DNA of 64,000 nucleotides from an uncultured Pelagibacteraceae bacterium (GTDB lineage Bacteria > Pseudomonadota > Alphaproteobacteria > Pelagibacterales > Pelagibacteraceae): assembly GCA_902599805.1 (NCBI GenBank), contig CACKGP010000003.1, forward strand, positions 27,451 through 91,450, written 5' to 3'. Shown in pieces: positions 1-10,492 of the stretch; the first letter of the stretch is position 1; every line of letters starts with the position of its first letter. A program made the position numbers and the translations under genes. The notes under the pieces are model-generated. The model had not been told where the DNA came from. It saw only the letters and a program-made list of their open reading frames with translations, and did no database searches.

Positions 1-952
1 TGCCATATTTTAACATAGCAAGTCTATCTATACCCATGCCAAATGCAAAACCTTGGAACTTGTTAGGATCAACTTTTGCATTTTTTAAAACATTAGGATG
101 AACCATTCCACAGCCCAAAATTTCTAACCACTTATCTCCCTCACCCACAATTATTCTTCCATTTTCTAATTTGTAACCAATATCTACTTCAGCTGATGGT
201 TCGGTAAAAGGAAAGTGACTTGGTCTAAATCTCATTTTGATTTTTTTAACCTCAAAAAATTCTTTTACAAAATAATCTAAACAACCTTTCAAATGTCCCA
301 TGGTTATATCTTTATCTATATGTAAACCCTCCAGCTGATGGAACATCGGTGCATGGGTTTGGTCACTATCACAACGATAAGTTCTTCCAGGAACAATAAT
401 TTTAAAGGGGGGTTTGCCATTTAACATTGTCCTTACTTGAACTGGGGAAGTATGAGTTCTCAATAAAATTTTTTTGTTATTATCTAGATAAAAGGTATCG
501 TGCATGTCTCTTGCAGGATGATCCTCTGGAGTATTCAATGCAGTGAAATTATTATATTCAGTCTCAACATCAGGACCTTCTGCAACAGAAAAACCGATCT
601 CAGAAAAAATTGATGAGATTTCATCTATCACTTGGGAGACTGGGTGTATTTTTCCATTTGGTCTCTCTCTCGCTGGTAGTGTAACATCAACTTTATCTTT
701 TTGTAATTTTTTGCTGATTTCTAATTTTTCTAATTCCTTAAACCTATTATTAATAGCTTCAGTAATTTTTTGTTTTTCATTGTTTAATGATGAAGCTTTA
801 ATTTTTTTTTCGTCTTCGGACAAAGAACCAAGTTTTTTAAATTCTTGATTGATTTGACTATTTTTACCTAAAAACTGTGATTTAATATTTTGTAACTCCA
901 GTTTGTCTTTAACTTGTGAGATCTTTTGAATTAATTCTCGTAAATCTATCAT
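1..952 (-). CDS. pheS: Phenylalanine-tRNA ligase alpha subunit, 3' end cut by window edge
   Basis: This subunit carries the catalytic core of the PheST enzyme, which charges tRNA-Phe. Translating from the ATG at 950-952 gives about 317 codons with no stop before the left edge, so the C-terminal end is missing. The N-terminal ~85 residues are a charged, heptad-like tRNA-binding arm. The class II core follows, with [45 protein letters not shown] and [13 protein letters not shown]. It is the last visible gene of a thrS-infC-rpmI-rplT-pheS run, the classic bacterial order, so pheT is expected just outside the window. No clear Shine-Dalgarno site precedes the start. Confidence 0.97.
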   Translation of the reverse strand, partial: MIDLRELIQKISQVKDKLELQNIKSQFLGKNSQINQEFKKLGSLSEDEKKIKASSLNNEKQKITEAINNRFKELEKLEISKKLQKDKVDVTLPARERPNGKIHPVSQVIDEISSIFSEIGFSVAEGPDVETEYNNFTALNTPEDHPARDMHDTFYLDNNKKILLRTHTSPVQVRTMLNGKPPFKIIVPGRTYRCDSDQTHAPMFHQLEGLHIDKDITMGHLKGCLDYFVKEFFEVKKIKMRFRPSHFPFTEPSAEVDIGYKLENGRIIVGEGDKWLEILGCGMVHPNVLKNAKVDPNKFQGFAFGMGIDRLAMLKYG

Positions 953-993
953 TAGTTAGTTTTTACTCTAACTTTATAGAAGAAAAAACAATT

Positions 994-1350
994 TTATTTT
1001 ATTGATATCTGAACTTTTTTAACAAGTGATTTGAAAGCTTCTGGATTATTGTAGGCTAAATCAGCCAAAACTTTTCTATCTAATTTAATTTTTGATTTGT
1101 TTAATCCGTTAATAAATCTAGAGTAAGTTAATCCCTCTGCTCTTACTCCTGCGTTGATTCTTTGTATCCACAAAGATCTAAATTCTCTTTTTTTTGCTCT
1201 TCTATCCCTGTAGGCATATTGTAGTGCTTTTTCCATTGCTTGACGTGCAATACGTATTGTGTTTTTTCTTCTGCCCCACTGTCCCTTTACAGCTTTGAAA
1301 ACTTTTTTGTGTTTTGCTCTACTTGTGACTCCTCGTTTTGTTCTAGACAT
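994..1350 (-). CDS. rplT: 50S ribosomal protein L20
   Basis: L20 is an early-assembly 23S rRNA-binding protein of the large subunit. The 118-residue length is normal for the family. The strongly basic N-terminus contains the typical [20 protein letters not shown] and the segment [13 protein letters not shown]. The C-terminal globular domain contains [20 protein letters not shown] and [23 protein letters not shown]. It starts 3 nt after the rpmI stop and is presumably translationally coupled to it. In other bacteria L20 autoregulates this operon by binding the mRNA. I see no obvious rRNA-mimic structure here. Confidence 0.98.
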   Translation of the reverse strand: MSRTKRGVTSRAKHKKVFKAVKGQWGRRKNTIRIARQAMEKALQYAYRDRRAKKREFRSLWIQRINAGVRAEGLTYSRFINGLNKSKIKLDRKVLADLAYNNPEAFKSLVKKVQISIK

Positions 1351-1353
1351 TCT

Positions 1354-1560
1354 TTATCCCCTTAAGCTGTAAGGCATATAAGATTTTACAATTTTCGAGT
1401 CTTGTTTTGACATAATTGTTGTGCCCCGTTGTTTTCTTATTTGTGAGTTTGTTCTCTTAATCATTCCATGCCTTTTACCAGCTTGTGGCATTTTCACTTT
1501 TCCAGATCTAGTTAGTCTAAATCTTTTTTTGGCTGAACTTTTTGTTTTAAGTTTTGGCAT
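1354..1560 (-). CDS. rpmI: 50S ribosomal protein L35
   Basis: L35 is a small basic protein of the large ribosomal subunit. It has 68 residues, normal for the family, and shows the signature [17 protein letters not shown] at the N-terminus plus a Lys/Arg-rich body. It sits between infC (41 nt upstream) and rplT (3 nt downstream). The start MPKLKTKS is the family's usual N-terminus, so the start is secure. Confidence 0.98.
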   Translation of the reverse strand: MPKLKTKSSAKKRFRLTRSGKVKMPQAGKRHGMIKRTNSQIRKQRGTTIMSKQDSKIVKSYMPYSLRG

Positions 1561-1601
1561 GGTAACGGATTTATATATATTTTGTTTTGACTTTACAATG
1601 A

Positions 1602-2141
1602 TTAATTAGGGTGAATAATCATTATCATTTGTCGTCCTTCAAATTTAGGATTTACCTCTACTCTCCCTATTTCCTTAGTGTCCTCTATAATTCTATTCAT
1701 TAAATCTTTGCCTAGTTGAACATGTTGCATTTCTCTACCTTTAAAGCGTACAGTAAATTTTACTTTATCACCTTTTTGAAGAAATTTTTTTGCATTTTTA
1801 ATTTTAAAATTATAATCATGTATCTCTGTGCCAGGTCTTAATTTTAATTCTTTAAGTGCTGCAATTTTTTGATTTTTTTTTGCCTTGTTTGCTTTTTTTT
1901 GCATATCGTACTTGTATTTACCCATATCCATAATTTTACAAACTGGTGGCTTTGCGTTTGGTGATATTTCGATTAAGTCTAAGCCTTCTTGTTTCGCGGT
2001 ATCAATTGCTTTTTTAAGTGGTAGAATACCTAGGTTTTCTCCGCTACTGTTAATAACCTGAACATCAATACTTTTAATTCTGTGATTAGTTCTAGGACCT
2101 TGAAATTTAGTTCTTCTTTGAAAATAATTTGGTTTATACAC
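1602..2141 (-). CDS. infC: Translation initiation factor IF-3
   Basis: IF-3 binds the 30S subunit, prevents premature 50S joining and proofreads the start codon. The 179-residue protein has the N-domain (about 20-85, with [25 protein letters not shown]) and the C-domain (about 95-179, with [20 protein letters not shown]), separated by a Lys-rich linker. The likely start is GTG, not ATG, and it directly abuts the thrS stop (2142-2144) with no spacer, so translation is probably coupled. In E. coli infC also has a non-AUG start used for autoregulation. Whether GTG plays that role here is inference. Confidence 0.97.
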   Translation of the reverse strand: MYKPNYFQRRTKFQGPRTNHRIKSIDVQVINSSGENLGILPLKKAIDTAKQEGLDLIEISPNAKPPVCKIMDMGKYKYDMQKKANKAKKNQKIAALKELKLRPGTEIHDYNFKIKNAKKFLQKGDKVKFTVRFKGREMQHVQLGKDLMNRIIEDTKEIGRVEVNPKFEGRQMIMIIHPN

Positions 2142-4061
2142 TTAATTTATTGGCAGGTTATTTAATTGTTTAAATTCTTTAATGGCATTGTTTAGTTTTT
2201 TTGTCTCTTGTTTTTCGGATCCTAATTTACGTATTGTTACGCTTTTATCTTTTATCTCTTTACTTCCGCATATTAATAGAAACGGAACTTTTGAAAGAGA
2301 ATGATCTCTAATTTTATAATTAATTTTTTGATTTCTTAAATCCACTTCACATTTTATACCCTCTTTAAACATATCTTTAAATATTTTTTTTGCATAATCA
2401 TTGTGCTCTTCAGCTATGGGTAACACAACAATTTGTGATGGTGATAGCCAAAAGGGAAGTTTACCTGCGTAGTTTTCTATAATTATACCAATAAATCTCT
2501 CTAAAGATCCAAAAAGGGCTCTATGTAACATAACAGGTATTTTTTTTGCTCCATCCTTATCTACAAAAGTCGCTCCAAGTCTTCCTGGTAAATTTAAGTC
2601 TACTTGTAAAGTTCCACATTGCCAGTCTCTTCCTATAGCGTCTCTCAAAACAAATTCAATTTTAGGACCATAAAAAGCACCCTCACCCTTATTTATAGTG
2701 TATTCTAATTTTGTTTTTTTAATCGCTTCAAGCAGAGCTTTTTCTGACTTATCCCAGACTTTATCATCCCCGACTCTTTTCTCCGGCCTGTCAGAATATT
2801 TAAGAAATACCTTTTCAAACCCCAGATCTTTATAAATATCTAATATTAATTTAGTTACACTAATACATTCATCTGTTATCTGCTCTTCAGTACAAAATAT
2901 GTGTGCATCATCCTGAGTAAAAGCTCTTACTCTTAAAAGTCCATGTAGTGCACCAGATGGTTCGTATCTATGAACTTTTCCAAATTCAGATAGCTTTAAG
3001 GGTAAATCTCTATAACTTTTAAGACCTTGATTAAACACTTGAACACATCCAGGACAATTCATTGGTTTCACAGCAAAAACTTTTTCATCTGGTGTCTCTG
3101 ATGTAAACATGTGATGACCAAATTTCTCCCAGTGTCCTGATTTTTCCCAAAGACTTTTATCTAAAAGTTCTGGTGTGCTTATCTCTTTATATCCTGCGTT
3201 TCTTTGCTTTAATCTCATGTACTCTACAAGTCGTTGAAATAAATTCCAACCCTTTTCATGCCAAAAAACAGATCCGGGACTTTCCTCCCTGAAATGGAAA
3301 AGATCCATCTCTTTACCTAGTTTTCTATGATCTCTTTTTTCTGCTTCCTCTAATCTGTGTAAATATTCATCTAATTCTTTTTTAGAACTCCAACAGGTTC
3401 CGTAAATTCTTTGTAGCATTTCATTATTTGAGTCCCCTCTCCAATAAGCACCAGAAACTTTTGTTAATTTAAAAGCTTTACCTATTTTTCCTGATGAAAC
3501 TAAATGTGGGCCTCGACATAGATCGTGCCAAGTATCTCCATGGTGGTAAATTGATAATTCTTCATTTTTGGGAATGCTCTCTATAATCTCGGCTTTATAC
3601 TTTTCGCCAATTTTTTTAAAATGTGCTATGGCTTTAACTCTGTCCCATACTTCACGTTTTGTTTTGACATCTCTGTCGATTATCTCAGACATTTTCTTTT
3701 CAATTTTTTTTAGGTCATCTTTTGTAAATGGTTCCTTTCTCGCAAAATCATAGAAAAAACCATTCTCAATAACGGGACCTATAGTAACTTGTGTTCCTGG
3801 AAATAATTCTTGAACAGCCATTGCCATAATGTGCGCTGCATCGTGTCTGATTACATCTAAACCCTCTTTATCTTTGCTAGTTATGATTTTAACAGAGGAA
3901 TCTTTTTGAATCGAGAAGCTTAAGTCTTTTAACTCTCCATCTACACTTACAATAAGAGCCTGTTTTGAAAGTGATTTACTGATTTTTTCAGCTACCTCAT
4001 AACCAGTCACAGCACTTTTAAAACTTAATTTTTTTCCGTCTGGTAAAGTAATATTTGGCAT
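2142..4061 (-). CDS. thrS: Threonine-tRNA ligase
   Basis: ThrRS charges tRNA-Thr and edits mischarged serine. All expected domains are present over 639 residues. They are an N-terminal TGS domain (about 1-62), an editing/SAD domain with RHDAAHIMAMAVQELF (about 70-230), and a class II catalytic core with MNCPGCVQVF, GLLRVRAFTQDDAHIFC and MLHRALFGSLERFIGI. A C-terminal anticodon-binding domain fills about 540-639. The length matches the bacterial family. It heads the infC-rpmI-rplT-pheS run, with a 9-nt gap from the glycosyltransferase gene upstream. No leader long enough for the E. coli-type operator is available. Confidence 0.98.
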   Translation of the reverse strand: MPNITLPDGKKLSFKSAVTGYEVAEKISKSLSKQALIVSVDGELKDLSFSIQKDSSVKIITSKDKEGLDVIRHDAAHIMAMAVQELFPGTQVTIGPVIENGFFYDFARKEPFTKDDLKKIEKKMSEIIDRDVKTKREVWDRVKAIAHFKKIGEKYKAEIIESIPKNEELSIYHHGDTWHDLCRGPHLVSSGKIGKAFKLTKVSGAYWRGDSNNEMLQRIYGTCWSSKKELDEYLHRLEEAEKRDHRKLGKEMDLFHFREESPGSVFWHEKGWNLFQRLVEYMRLKQRNAGYKEISTPELLDKSLWEKSGHWEKFGHHMFTSETPDEKVFAVKPMNCPGCVQVFNQGLKSYRDLPLKLSEFGKVHRYEPSGALHGLLRVRAFTQDDAHIFCTEEQITDECISVTKLILDIYKDLGFEKVFLKYSDRPEKRVGDDKVWDKSEKALLEAIKKTKLEYTINKGEGAFYGPKIEFVLRDAIGRDWQCGTLQVDLNLPGRLGATFVDKDGAKKIPVMLHRALFGSLERFIGIIIENYAGKLPFWLSPSQIVVLPIAEEHNDYAKKIFKDMFKEGIKCEVDLRNQKINYKIRDHSLSKVPFLLICGSKEIKDKSVTIRKLGSEKQETKKLNNAIKEFKQLNNLPIN

Positions 4062-4070
4062 TTAATATTT

Positions 4071-5225
4071 TTATTTTAACAATTTCTTATACTCTGTAAA
4101 TGTTGATTGGCACATTTTTTCTACATCAAATTTTATCAATATATTTTTCCTACCCTCATTTCCAATCGATTGCAACTTGTCTTTATCCATTTCAATAATA
4201 TAGTTCAAATTTTGTGCGAGAGAATTTGGATCTCCATTTTTAAATAAAAATCCTGATTTGCCATTAATTATAGTCTCTTTTGATCCACCTAAATCACTTG
4301 CTATAATTGGTTTTTCCATTGCTTGTGCCTCTACTGCAACTCTACCAAAAGCTTCTGGCTCTATTGATGAAGAGACAATTACGTCTGAGCTTTTATAAGC
4401 AACTGGCATTTCTTCACAAAGGCTTAAAAAAACTACATTATCTTTCAACTGGTATTGATCAACCATTGAAATGAGTTTTTTAAAAAAAACTTTACGGCCT
4501 TGATGTGAGCCCAATATTACAGCCTTAAAATTTGTTTTGTAATATTTTGTTTTCAATAATTTTAAAGCCTCTAAAAACATTTCTTGACCTTTCCACTTGG
4601 TCAATCGTCCAGGTAAAAGTATTTTAAAAGTGTGAATGTCTAATTTTAATGTGGAATTAAATCTATCAACTTTTTCTTCAGTGACATTTGATTTGTTAAA
4701 GTAATCAATATTTATACCTCTAAATATAACTAACAATTTTTTGTTTTTACCTAAAAGATCACTATAATTTCTGTGTATATGGTCAAAAATAAAATTGGAT
4801 CCAGCAATAGTTAGCTCAGATCTAAGCATAATTGAGTTGTAAAATTTTTTAATTTTATTTTTAAAATTGTATGTGCCATGAAAAGTAGTAACAAACTTTC
4901 TTCTTGTTAAAAGATTTGCTAACCAACATGACCAAGCGGGCGCTCTACTTCGGGCATGAATAATATCAATGTTTAAAGTAAATATTACAACTAATAGAAT
5001 TATTGCATTAATTATCATTAGCAGAGGGTTCTTTGAATGAACTGGTAGCCTAATAACCTTCACTTTATTTTTTTTGATAAATTTTAATAATGGTCCTCCA
5101 CTTGTGACTATGTAAGATTTACAATCTTTCTCAGCTAAATAATGAGCAAGATCATAACAGCCTGTCTCTGCGCCTCCATAACCAAGTCTTGGAATTACTT
5201 GTAAAACTTTTATTTTAGATGACAT
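4071..5225 (-). CDS. GT4-family glycosyltransferase
   Basis: This is a GT-B fold, family 4 (retaining) glycosyltransferase of 384 residues. The N-terminal acceptor half begins IPRLGYGGAETGCYDLAHYL, a common GT4 start. The C-terminal nucleotide-sugar half has LLPGRLTKWKGQEMFLEAL and the E-x7-E region EAFGRVAVEAQAMEKPIIAS. A hydrophobic stretch near residues 68-85 may associate with the membrane. GT4 enzymes of this type usually build lipopolysaccharide or other envelope glycans. The acceptor and sugar cannot be read from sequence. It lies 9 nt upstream of thrS on the same strand, so the two could share a transcript, and it is divergent from the hydrolase at 5270. Confidence 0.9.
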   Translation of the reverse strand: MSSKIKVLQVIPRLGYGGAETGCYDLAHYLAEKDCKSYIVTSGGPLLKFIKKNKVKVIRLPVHSKNPLLMIINAIILLVVIFTLNIDIIHARSRAPAWSCWLANLLTRRKFVTTFHGTYNFKNKIKKFYNSIMLRSELTIAGSNFIFDHIHRNYSDLLGKNKKLLVIFRGINIDYFNKSNVTEEKVDRFNSTLKLDIHTFKILLPGRLTKWKGQEMFLEALKLLKTKYYKTNFKAVILGSHQGRKVFFKKLISMVDQYQLKDNVVFLSLCEEMPVAYKSSDVIVSSSIEPEAFGRVAVEAQAMEKPIIASDLGGSKETIINGKSGFLFKNGDPNSLAQNLNYIIEMDKDKLQSIGNEGRKNILIKFDVEKMCQSTFTEYKKLLK

Positions 5226-5269
5226 ATAATCAAAGATGTATAATAACAGATTAATAAGAAAAATTTTAT

Positions 5270-6025
5270 ATGAAAAAGTACAACTACATTAGATTGTCAA
5301 AAACAAAAAAACTGAGATATATGGGCAATTTTTTCGAAAAAAAACTGTATATAATTTTTTTGCCCGGTTTTATGTCAAATATTGAAGGTGAAAAACCTAA
5401 AGCTTTTAAGAGATATGCGGTGAGAAAAAAATTAGGTTTTTTAACCTTAGATTACTCAGGTCACGGAAAATCCTCAGGAAAATTTACTAAAGGAAATATA
5501 AGTCAATGGTCAAATGATACAAAAATTTTAATAAGAAGATTTATTAAAAAAAATAATTTTATTATAATTGGTTCAAGTATGGGATCTTGGATTGCATTAA
5601 ATCAATTTAAGTATTTTAAAAATCAGATTAAAGGTTTTATTGGAATCGGCTCAGCTCCAGAATTTTTAGAAAGATTAATGTGGAGAAAATTTCCAAAAAA
5701 AGTAAAAAAAGAGATTAAATTTAAGGGGATAAGTCATATTAAAAATGGTGATTATGAATATCCAATAACCTATCAAATAATTAAAGACGGTAGGAAAAAC
5801 AAGGTTTTTTCAAAAAAGATTAATTCTAAAATTATTGTAACTATGTTTCATGGACAAAAAGATGAAGCTGTACCTGTTTCTTTTTCAAGAAAAGTATTGT
5901 CTGTTTTTACAAAGGCAAAAAAAAGAATGGTAGTTATTAAAAATGGAGATCATAGTTTATCAAATAAACTGAGTATAAATAAAATTTTAAAAGAATTAGA
6001 CCGCTTTAGAAATACTATCCTTTAA
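5270..6025 (+). CDS. Alpha/beta hydrolase (serine hydrolase)
   Basis: This 251-residue protein has an alpha/beta-hydrolase fold with a complete putative triad. The nucleophile is Ser103 in the elbow GSSMGSW, the acid Asp198 in HGQKDEAVP, and the base His228 in NGDHSLS. An oxyanion/lid motif FLPGFMSNIEGEK sits at about 30-42 and DYSGHGKSSGKF at about 61-72. This arrangement resembles small carboxylesterase or acyl-transfer hydrolases. The substrate is unknown. It is Lys-rich and AT-rich like its neighbours. Its last 30 nt overlap the 3' end of gltB on the opposite strand. Confidence 0.85.
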   Translation: MKKYNYIRLSKTKKLRYMGNFFEKKLYIIFLPGFMSNIEGEKPKAFKRYAVRKKLGFLTLDYSGHGKSSGKFTKGNISQWSNDTKILIRRFIKKNNFIIIGSSMGSWIALNQFKYFKNQIKGFIGIGSAPEFLERLMWRKFPKKVKKEIKFKGISHIKNGDYEYPITYQIIKDGRKNKVFSKKINSKIIVTMFHGQKDEAVPVSFSRKVLSVFTKAKKRMVVIKNGDHSLSNKLSINKILKELDRFRNTIL

Positions 6026-9000
6026 TGTAATTGGATTCTCAAGTTTATCTAACATTTCTAGAGGACAAACTTGTTTAAAATAATTTATTTCTTTTTCGAA
6101 ATCATTTAGAATTTCCTTAGCAATAACAGACTCTGTCTCTTTTAGGTGATCTTGAATTAAAGACTTTAATTTTTCTTTCCAATATTTAGTCTCTGGTTTT
6201 TGCCAAGTAACTGAAGCGGGATTTACAAAGTTCTCAAAAGTATTTTCTGGATCATATACAAAAGCCATTCCCCCAGTCATACCTGCTCCAAAATTATCTC
6301 CGATGCTTCCAAGTATTACTATATTTCCACCGGTCATATATTCACATCCATTTGAGTCACATCCTTCTACTATCGCAGTTCCTCCAGAATTACGAACAGC
6401 AAACCTTTCTCCTGCTTTACCAGCTGCAAATAATTTGCCCGATGTAGCTCCATATAAAACTGTATTTCCTATAATTGTGTTTTCTTTTGTCTTTAACCTA
6501 TTAATTTTAGATGGAACAACAACAATTTTGCCGCCAGATAATCCTTTGGCAACATAGTCGTTTGCGTCTCCAAATATTTTTAATGAAATAGATTTTGATA
6601 AAAAAGCTCCTAATGATTGACCTGCAGAACCATTTAGATTTATTTGGATTAAATCACTATTAAGTTTGTTTTTAAATTTTTCAAAAATATAGTGTGAAAG
6701 CTTTGTTCCTACTGCTCTATCCGTATTTTTTATATTTCCTTCATATGAAATTTTTTCTTTATTGTTAATTTTATCTTTTATTTTTGACCAAACATTTTCA
6801 TCAATATTGTTATCAGGTACTTTGTTTATCAACTTATTGTCTGAGAACCTGTTGTGATTTCCTGGATCTGTTTGGACTAATAGTGGATTTAAATCTAGAT
6901 CATCTAGGTTTGGAGAACCTCTGCTTACCTGAGCCAGAAGATCCGTTCTACCAATTATATCTTTTAAATTTTTAAATCCAAGTGAAGCAAGAATTTCTCT
7001 AACTTCCATTGCAACGAAATTAAAAAAGTTAACAACTTTTTCAGGTGTTCCAGTAAATTTTTTTCTAAGTTCTTCATCTTGAGTACAAACACCAACAGGG
7101 CAAGTATTTGAATGACACTGTCTTACCATTATACAACCCATGGCTATTAATGAAGAAGTTCCCATTCCAAACTCTTCAGCACCCATCATTGCTGCCATTA
7201 CGACGTCCCTTCCAGTTTTTAATCCTCCGTCAGTACGAAGTGTAACTTGCTGTCTTAATTTATTTAAAGTTAAAATTTGATTTGCTTCTGTCAAACCCAT
7301 TTCCCATGGTATTCCGGCATACTTTACACTTGTTTGTGGGCTCGCTCCTGTTCCACCTGAATGACCCGATATTAAAATCACATCAGCTTTTGCTTTTGCA
7401 ACTCCTGCTGCAATAGTTCCTATTCCAGTTGAAGCAACAAGTTTAACACCTACTCTCGCTTTGGGATTGATTTGTTTTAAATCGTAAATGAGTTGAGCTA
7501 AATCCTCTATAGAATAAATATCATGATGAGGTGGAGGAGAAATTAATGTTACACCTTTTGTAGAGTGTCTTAATCTTGCAATATCTTTTGTGACTTTAAA
7601 TCCTGGAAGCTGTCCACCTTCTCCTGGCTTAGCACCTTGTGCAATTTTAATTTCAATTTCACTACAATTATTTAAGTATTCTATCGTCACCCCAAATCTT
7701 GCAGAGGCAACTTGTTTAACTTTAGAATTTGCTGAATCGCCGTTTTCAAGCACTTTAAATCTTCTAGAATCCTCACCACCTTCACCACTGCAGGAAGCTC
7801 CTTTAATTCTGTTCATTCCAATTGCTAAAGTTTCATGTGCTTCTTCTGATAATGCGCCATGAGACATACTTCCGCTACCAAACCTTTTCATTATTTCCTC
7901 TACTGGTTCAACCTCGTCAATATTTATTGGATCATTTTTCTTTTTAAATTCTAGTAAATCTCTTAAATTTATTGGTGTTAAATTATGAATGCCTGCTGAA
8001 TATTTTTTATACTGTTCATATGATTTTACACCAACAGAATGTTGTAAAAGATGTATAAGGCTTCCTTGTAATTGATGATCTTCACCAGATTTTCTATATT
8101 TATATAAACCGCCAATTGGTAGAACCGTAACATTTTTTTGATAAGCTTTTTTGTGAAGTTCTTTTATTTTATTTTCTATGCCCGATACCCCAATACCTGA
8201 AATTCTAGAGAACATTCCTGGAAAATAATCTGCAACAATAGCTCTACTTAAGCCTACGGCTTCAAAATTACATCCACCTCTGTAGGAGCTTAATACAGAA
8301 ATTCCCATTTTTGACATGATTTTTAACAAACCATTATTAATAGATTTTTTAAATCTATCTACACAAGTATTAAAGTCTAACTTTCCAAATAATTTCTTTG
8401 TATATCTTTGGTAAATACTATCTATAGCAAGGTAAGGATTTATAGTTGTTGCTCCTACTCCAAGCAGAACAGCAAATGAATGGGTATCCATAGCTTCTGC
8501 AGTTTGAACATTTATTGATGAATAACCTCTTAATCCATGTTTGACTAAATTTGAATGGACGGCTCCTACCGCTAAAACCATTGGTACAATAGCTTTTTTT
8601 TCGGATATTTTTTGATCTGAAAGTATAAGATGATTTATACCCTCTCTAACTGAAATTTCAGCTTCTGATCTTATTTCTTCCAGCCTATCTTTTAGAGATT
8701 TACTTACATCAAATGTGCAATCAATAATTTTTATTTTAGTGGAAAAATGGCTTTTAAATTTTTTAAATTCTGAGTTTGTTAAAATAGGACTGTCTAAAAC
8801 GTAAATATTTTCTTTTGTAAAATTGTCAAAGTCTAAAATGTTACCTAAATTTCCAAATCTTGTTTTAAGGCTCATAACTTTATTTTCTCTTAAGGAGTCT
8901 ATTGGTGGGTTAGTAACTTGGCTGAAGTTCTGTCTAAAATAATGAGTAATCGGTCTATAATGATTTGATAATACAGCAACAGGCGTATCATCTCCCATTG

Positions 9001-10492
9001 AACCAGTAGCTTCTTTTGCTTCTTCTGCCATTGGGTGAAGAATAAGCTCTAAATCCTCTATGCTGTATCCAGAAATAAATTGTCTTTGTCTTAGTTCCTC
9101 GTTTTGAAAATTTGGGAACTCATTTTTTGTACCAAGTTTTTTATCAAAATGCACAACTTGCTTATGAAACTTTGTAAAATCTTTAGCTAAATAATCTTTT
9201 ATATCTTTATCCTTAAAAATTTTACCTGATTTTAAATCAACAGCAATTAGTTGACCAGGTCCTAGCCTTCCTTTTTCTGTGATATTCTCTTCTGGAATAG
9301 AAACCATTCCTGTTTCAGAACCTGCAAATAATAAATTGTCCGACGTAATAGAATATCTTAAAGGTCTTAATCCGTTTCTGTCTGTTGCTGCTATTGCCCA
9401 TTTACTGTCAGTTGCACAAATTGCAGCTGGTCCATCCCATGGTTCGATGGTGCTATTTAAAACATCAAAAAGTTGTTGATGTGCTTTTGGTAAAATTTTA
9501 CTTCTCTTAGACCATGCATCTGGCATCATCATTAATTTGATTAGTGGGACTGATTTTCCAGAGTGAATAAGTAGTTCAAAAACATTGTCTAAAGCTGCAG
9601 AGTCTGAATTGCCGGGAGTTATAACGGGTTTTAAATCATCTACATTTTTAAATAGTTCACTCGACATATCCTGTTCATGAATTTTCATCCAATTTATATT
9701 TCCTTTTAAGGTATTAATTTCTCCATTGTGAGCCAATGATCTGAAAGGTTGAGCTAATTTCCAACTTGGGAATGTATTTGTTGAAAATCTTTGGTGGAAA
9801 ATTGAAAATCTAGAAATAAATCTTTTGTCCTTTAAATCTGGATAAAAATCCGACAGGGCTTCAGCCAAAAACATGCCTTTATAAACAATCGATCTAGAAC
9901 TCAAGGAGCATATATAAAAATCGTTAATTTGCTCATTTCTAGTCTGTTTAAGAATTTTTTTTCTAACTACATAAAGTGATCTTTCTAATTCGTTTCTTTC
10001 TTTTTTCTTATTTGACTTAAAAATAATTTGTGTAATTTCTGGACGGTTTGAATCAGCTGTTTTTCCCAGAACATCTGGATTTACCGGAACTTGTCTCCAG
10101 CCATATATATAAAAATCGTTTTCTAATAAATTTCTTTCTACTAATGCTTTGCTACGTTCTTGAGATGAATAGTCCGTTCTTGGTAAGAAAATCATTCCAA
10201 CACAAATATCACCTTCGGTATGTTTATGACCTGTATCTTCTATTTTTTCTTGAAAAAAATCTTTAGGAATTTCAAAGCTAATACCGGCACCATCTCCTGA
10301 TTTCCCATCAGCATCAACTGCTCCCCGGTGCCATACTGCTTTCAAAGCCTCAATACCATACTCAACAACTTTCCGACTTTTTTTACCATCAAGAGAAGCT
10401 ATTAAACCAACTCCGCATGCATCATGCTCCATGTTTGTAGAGTAAGAAAAGTTTTTTTGTAATATTTCTTTATTCTTTTTATATAACTTCAT
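5996..10492 (-). CDS. gltB: Glutamate synthase (NADPH) large subunit
   Basis: GltB converts 2-oxoglutarate plus glutamine to two glutamates, the second step of GS/GOGAT ammonia assimilation. At 1498 residues it is full length. Cys26 in MEHDACGVG is the glutaminase nucleophile that becomes the mature N-terminus after removal of a 25-residue propeptide. Downstream are the amidotransferase domain (to about 420), the central domain, and the FMN domain with GEGGQLPGFKVT and ISGHSGGTGASP. The [3Fe-4S] cysteines are in CIMVRQCHSNTCPVGVC, and a C-terminal Gly-rich beta-helix domain ends the protein. It overlaps the end of gltD by 4 nt, so the two are coupled. Confidence 0.98.
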   Translation of the reverse strand: MKLYKKNKEILQKNFSYSTNMEHDACGVGLIASLDGKKSRKVVEYGIEALKAVWHRGAVDADGKSGDGAGISFEIPKDFFQEKIEDTGHKHTEGDICVGMIFLPRTDYSSQERSKALVERNLLENDFYIYGWRQVPVNPDVLGKTADSNRPEITQIIFKSNKKKERNELERSLYVVRKKILKQTRNEQINDFYICSLSSRSIVYKGMFLAEALSDFYPDLKDKRFISRFSIFHQRFSTNTFPSWKLAQPFRSLAHNGEINTLKGNINWMKIHEQDMSSELFKNVDDLKPVITPGNSDSAALDNVFELLIHSGKSVPLIKLMMMPDAWSKRSKILPKAHQQLFDVLNSTIEPWDGPAAICATDSKWAIAATDRNGLRPLRYSITSDNLLFAGSETGMVSIPEENITEKGRLGPGQLIAVDLKSGKIFKDKDIKDYLAKDFTKFHKQVVHFDKKLGTKNEFPNFQNEELRQRQFISGYSIEDLELILHPMAEEAKEATGSMGDDTPVAVLSNHYRPITHYFRQNFSQVTNPPIDSLRENKVMSLKTRFGNLGNILDFDNFTKENIYVLDSPILTNSEFKKFKSHFSTKIKIIDCTFDVSKSLKDRLEEIRSEAEISVREGINHLILSDQKISEKKAIVPMVLAVGAVHSNLVKHGLRGYSSINVQTAEAMDTHSFAVLLGVGATTINPYLAIDSIYQRYTKKLFGKLDFNTCVDRFKKSINNGLLKIMSKMGISVLSSYRGGCNFEAVGLSRAIVADYFPGMFSRISGIGVSGIENKIKELHKKAYQKNVTVLPIGGLYKYRKSGEDHQLQGSLIHLLQHSVGVKSYEQYKKYSAGIHNLTPINLRDLLEFKKKNDPINIDEVEPVEEIMKRFGSGSMSHGALSEEAHETLAIGMNRIKGASCSGEGGEDSRRFKVLENGDSANSKVKQVASARFGVTIEYLNNCSEIEIKIAQGAKPGEGGQLPGFKVTKDIARLRHSTKGVTLISPPPHHDIYSIEDLAQLIYDLKQINPKARVGVKLVASTGIGTIAAGVAKAKADVILISGHSGGTGASPQTSVKYAGIPWEMGLTEANQILTLNKLRQQVTLRTDGGLKTGRDVVMAAMMGAEEFGMGTSSLIAMGCIMVRQCHSNTCPVGVCTQDEELRKKFTGTPEKVVNFFNFVAMEVREILASLGFKNLKDIIGRTDLLAQVSRGSPNLDDLDLNPLLVQTDPGNHNRFSDNKLINKVPDNNIDENVWSKIKDKINNKEKISYEGNIKNTDRAVGTKLSHYIFEKFKNKLNSDLIQINLNGSAGQSLGAFLSKSISLKIFGDANDYVAKGLSGGKIVVVPSKINRLKTKENTIIGNTVLYGATSGKLFAAGKAGERFAVRNSGGTAIVEGCDSNGCEYMTGGNIVILGSIGDNFGAGMTGGMAFVYDPENTFENFVNPASVTWQKPETKYWKEKLKSLIQDHLKETESVIAKEILNDFEKEINYFKQVCPLEMLDKLENPITLKDSISKAV

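Noticed and set aside
543-848. A 101-codon plus-strand open frame opposite pheS
   Set aside because: The minus strand encodes unmistakable PheS across the same bases.
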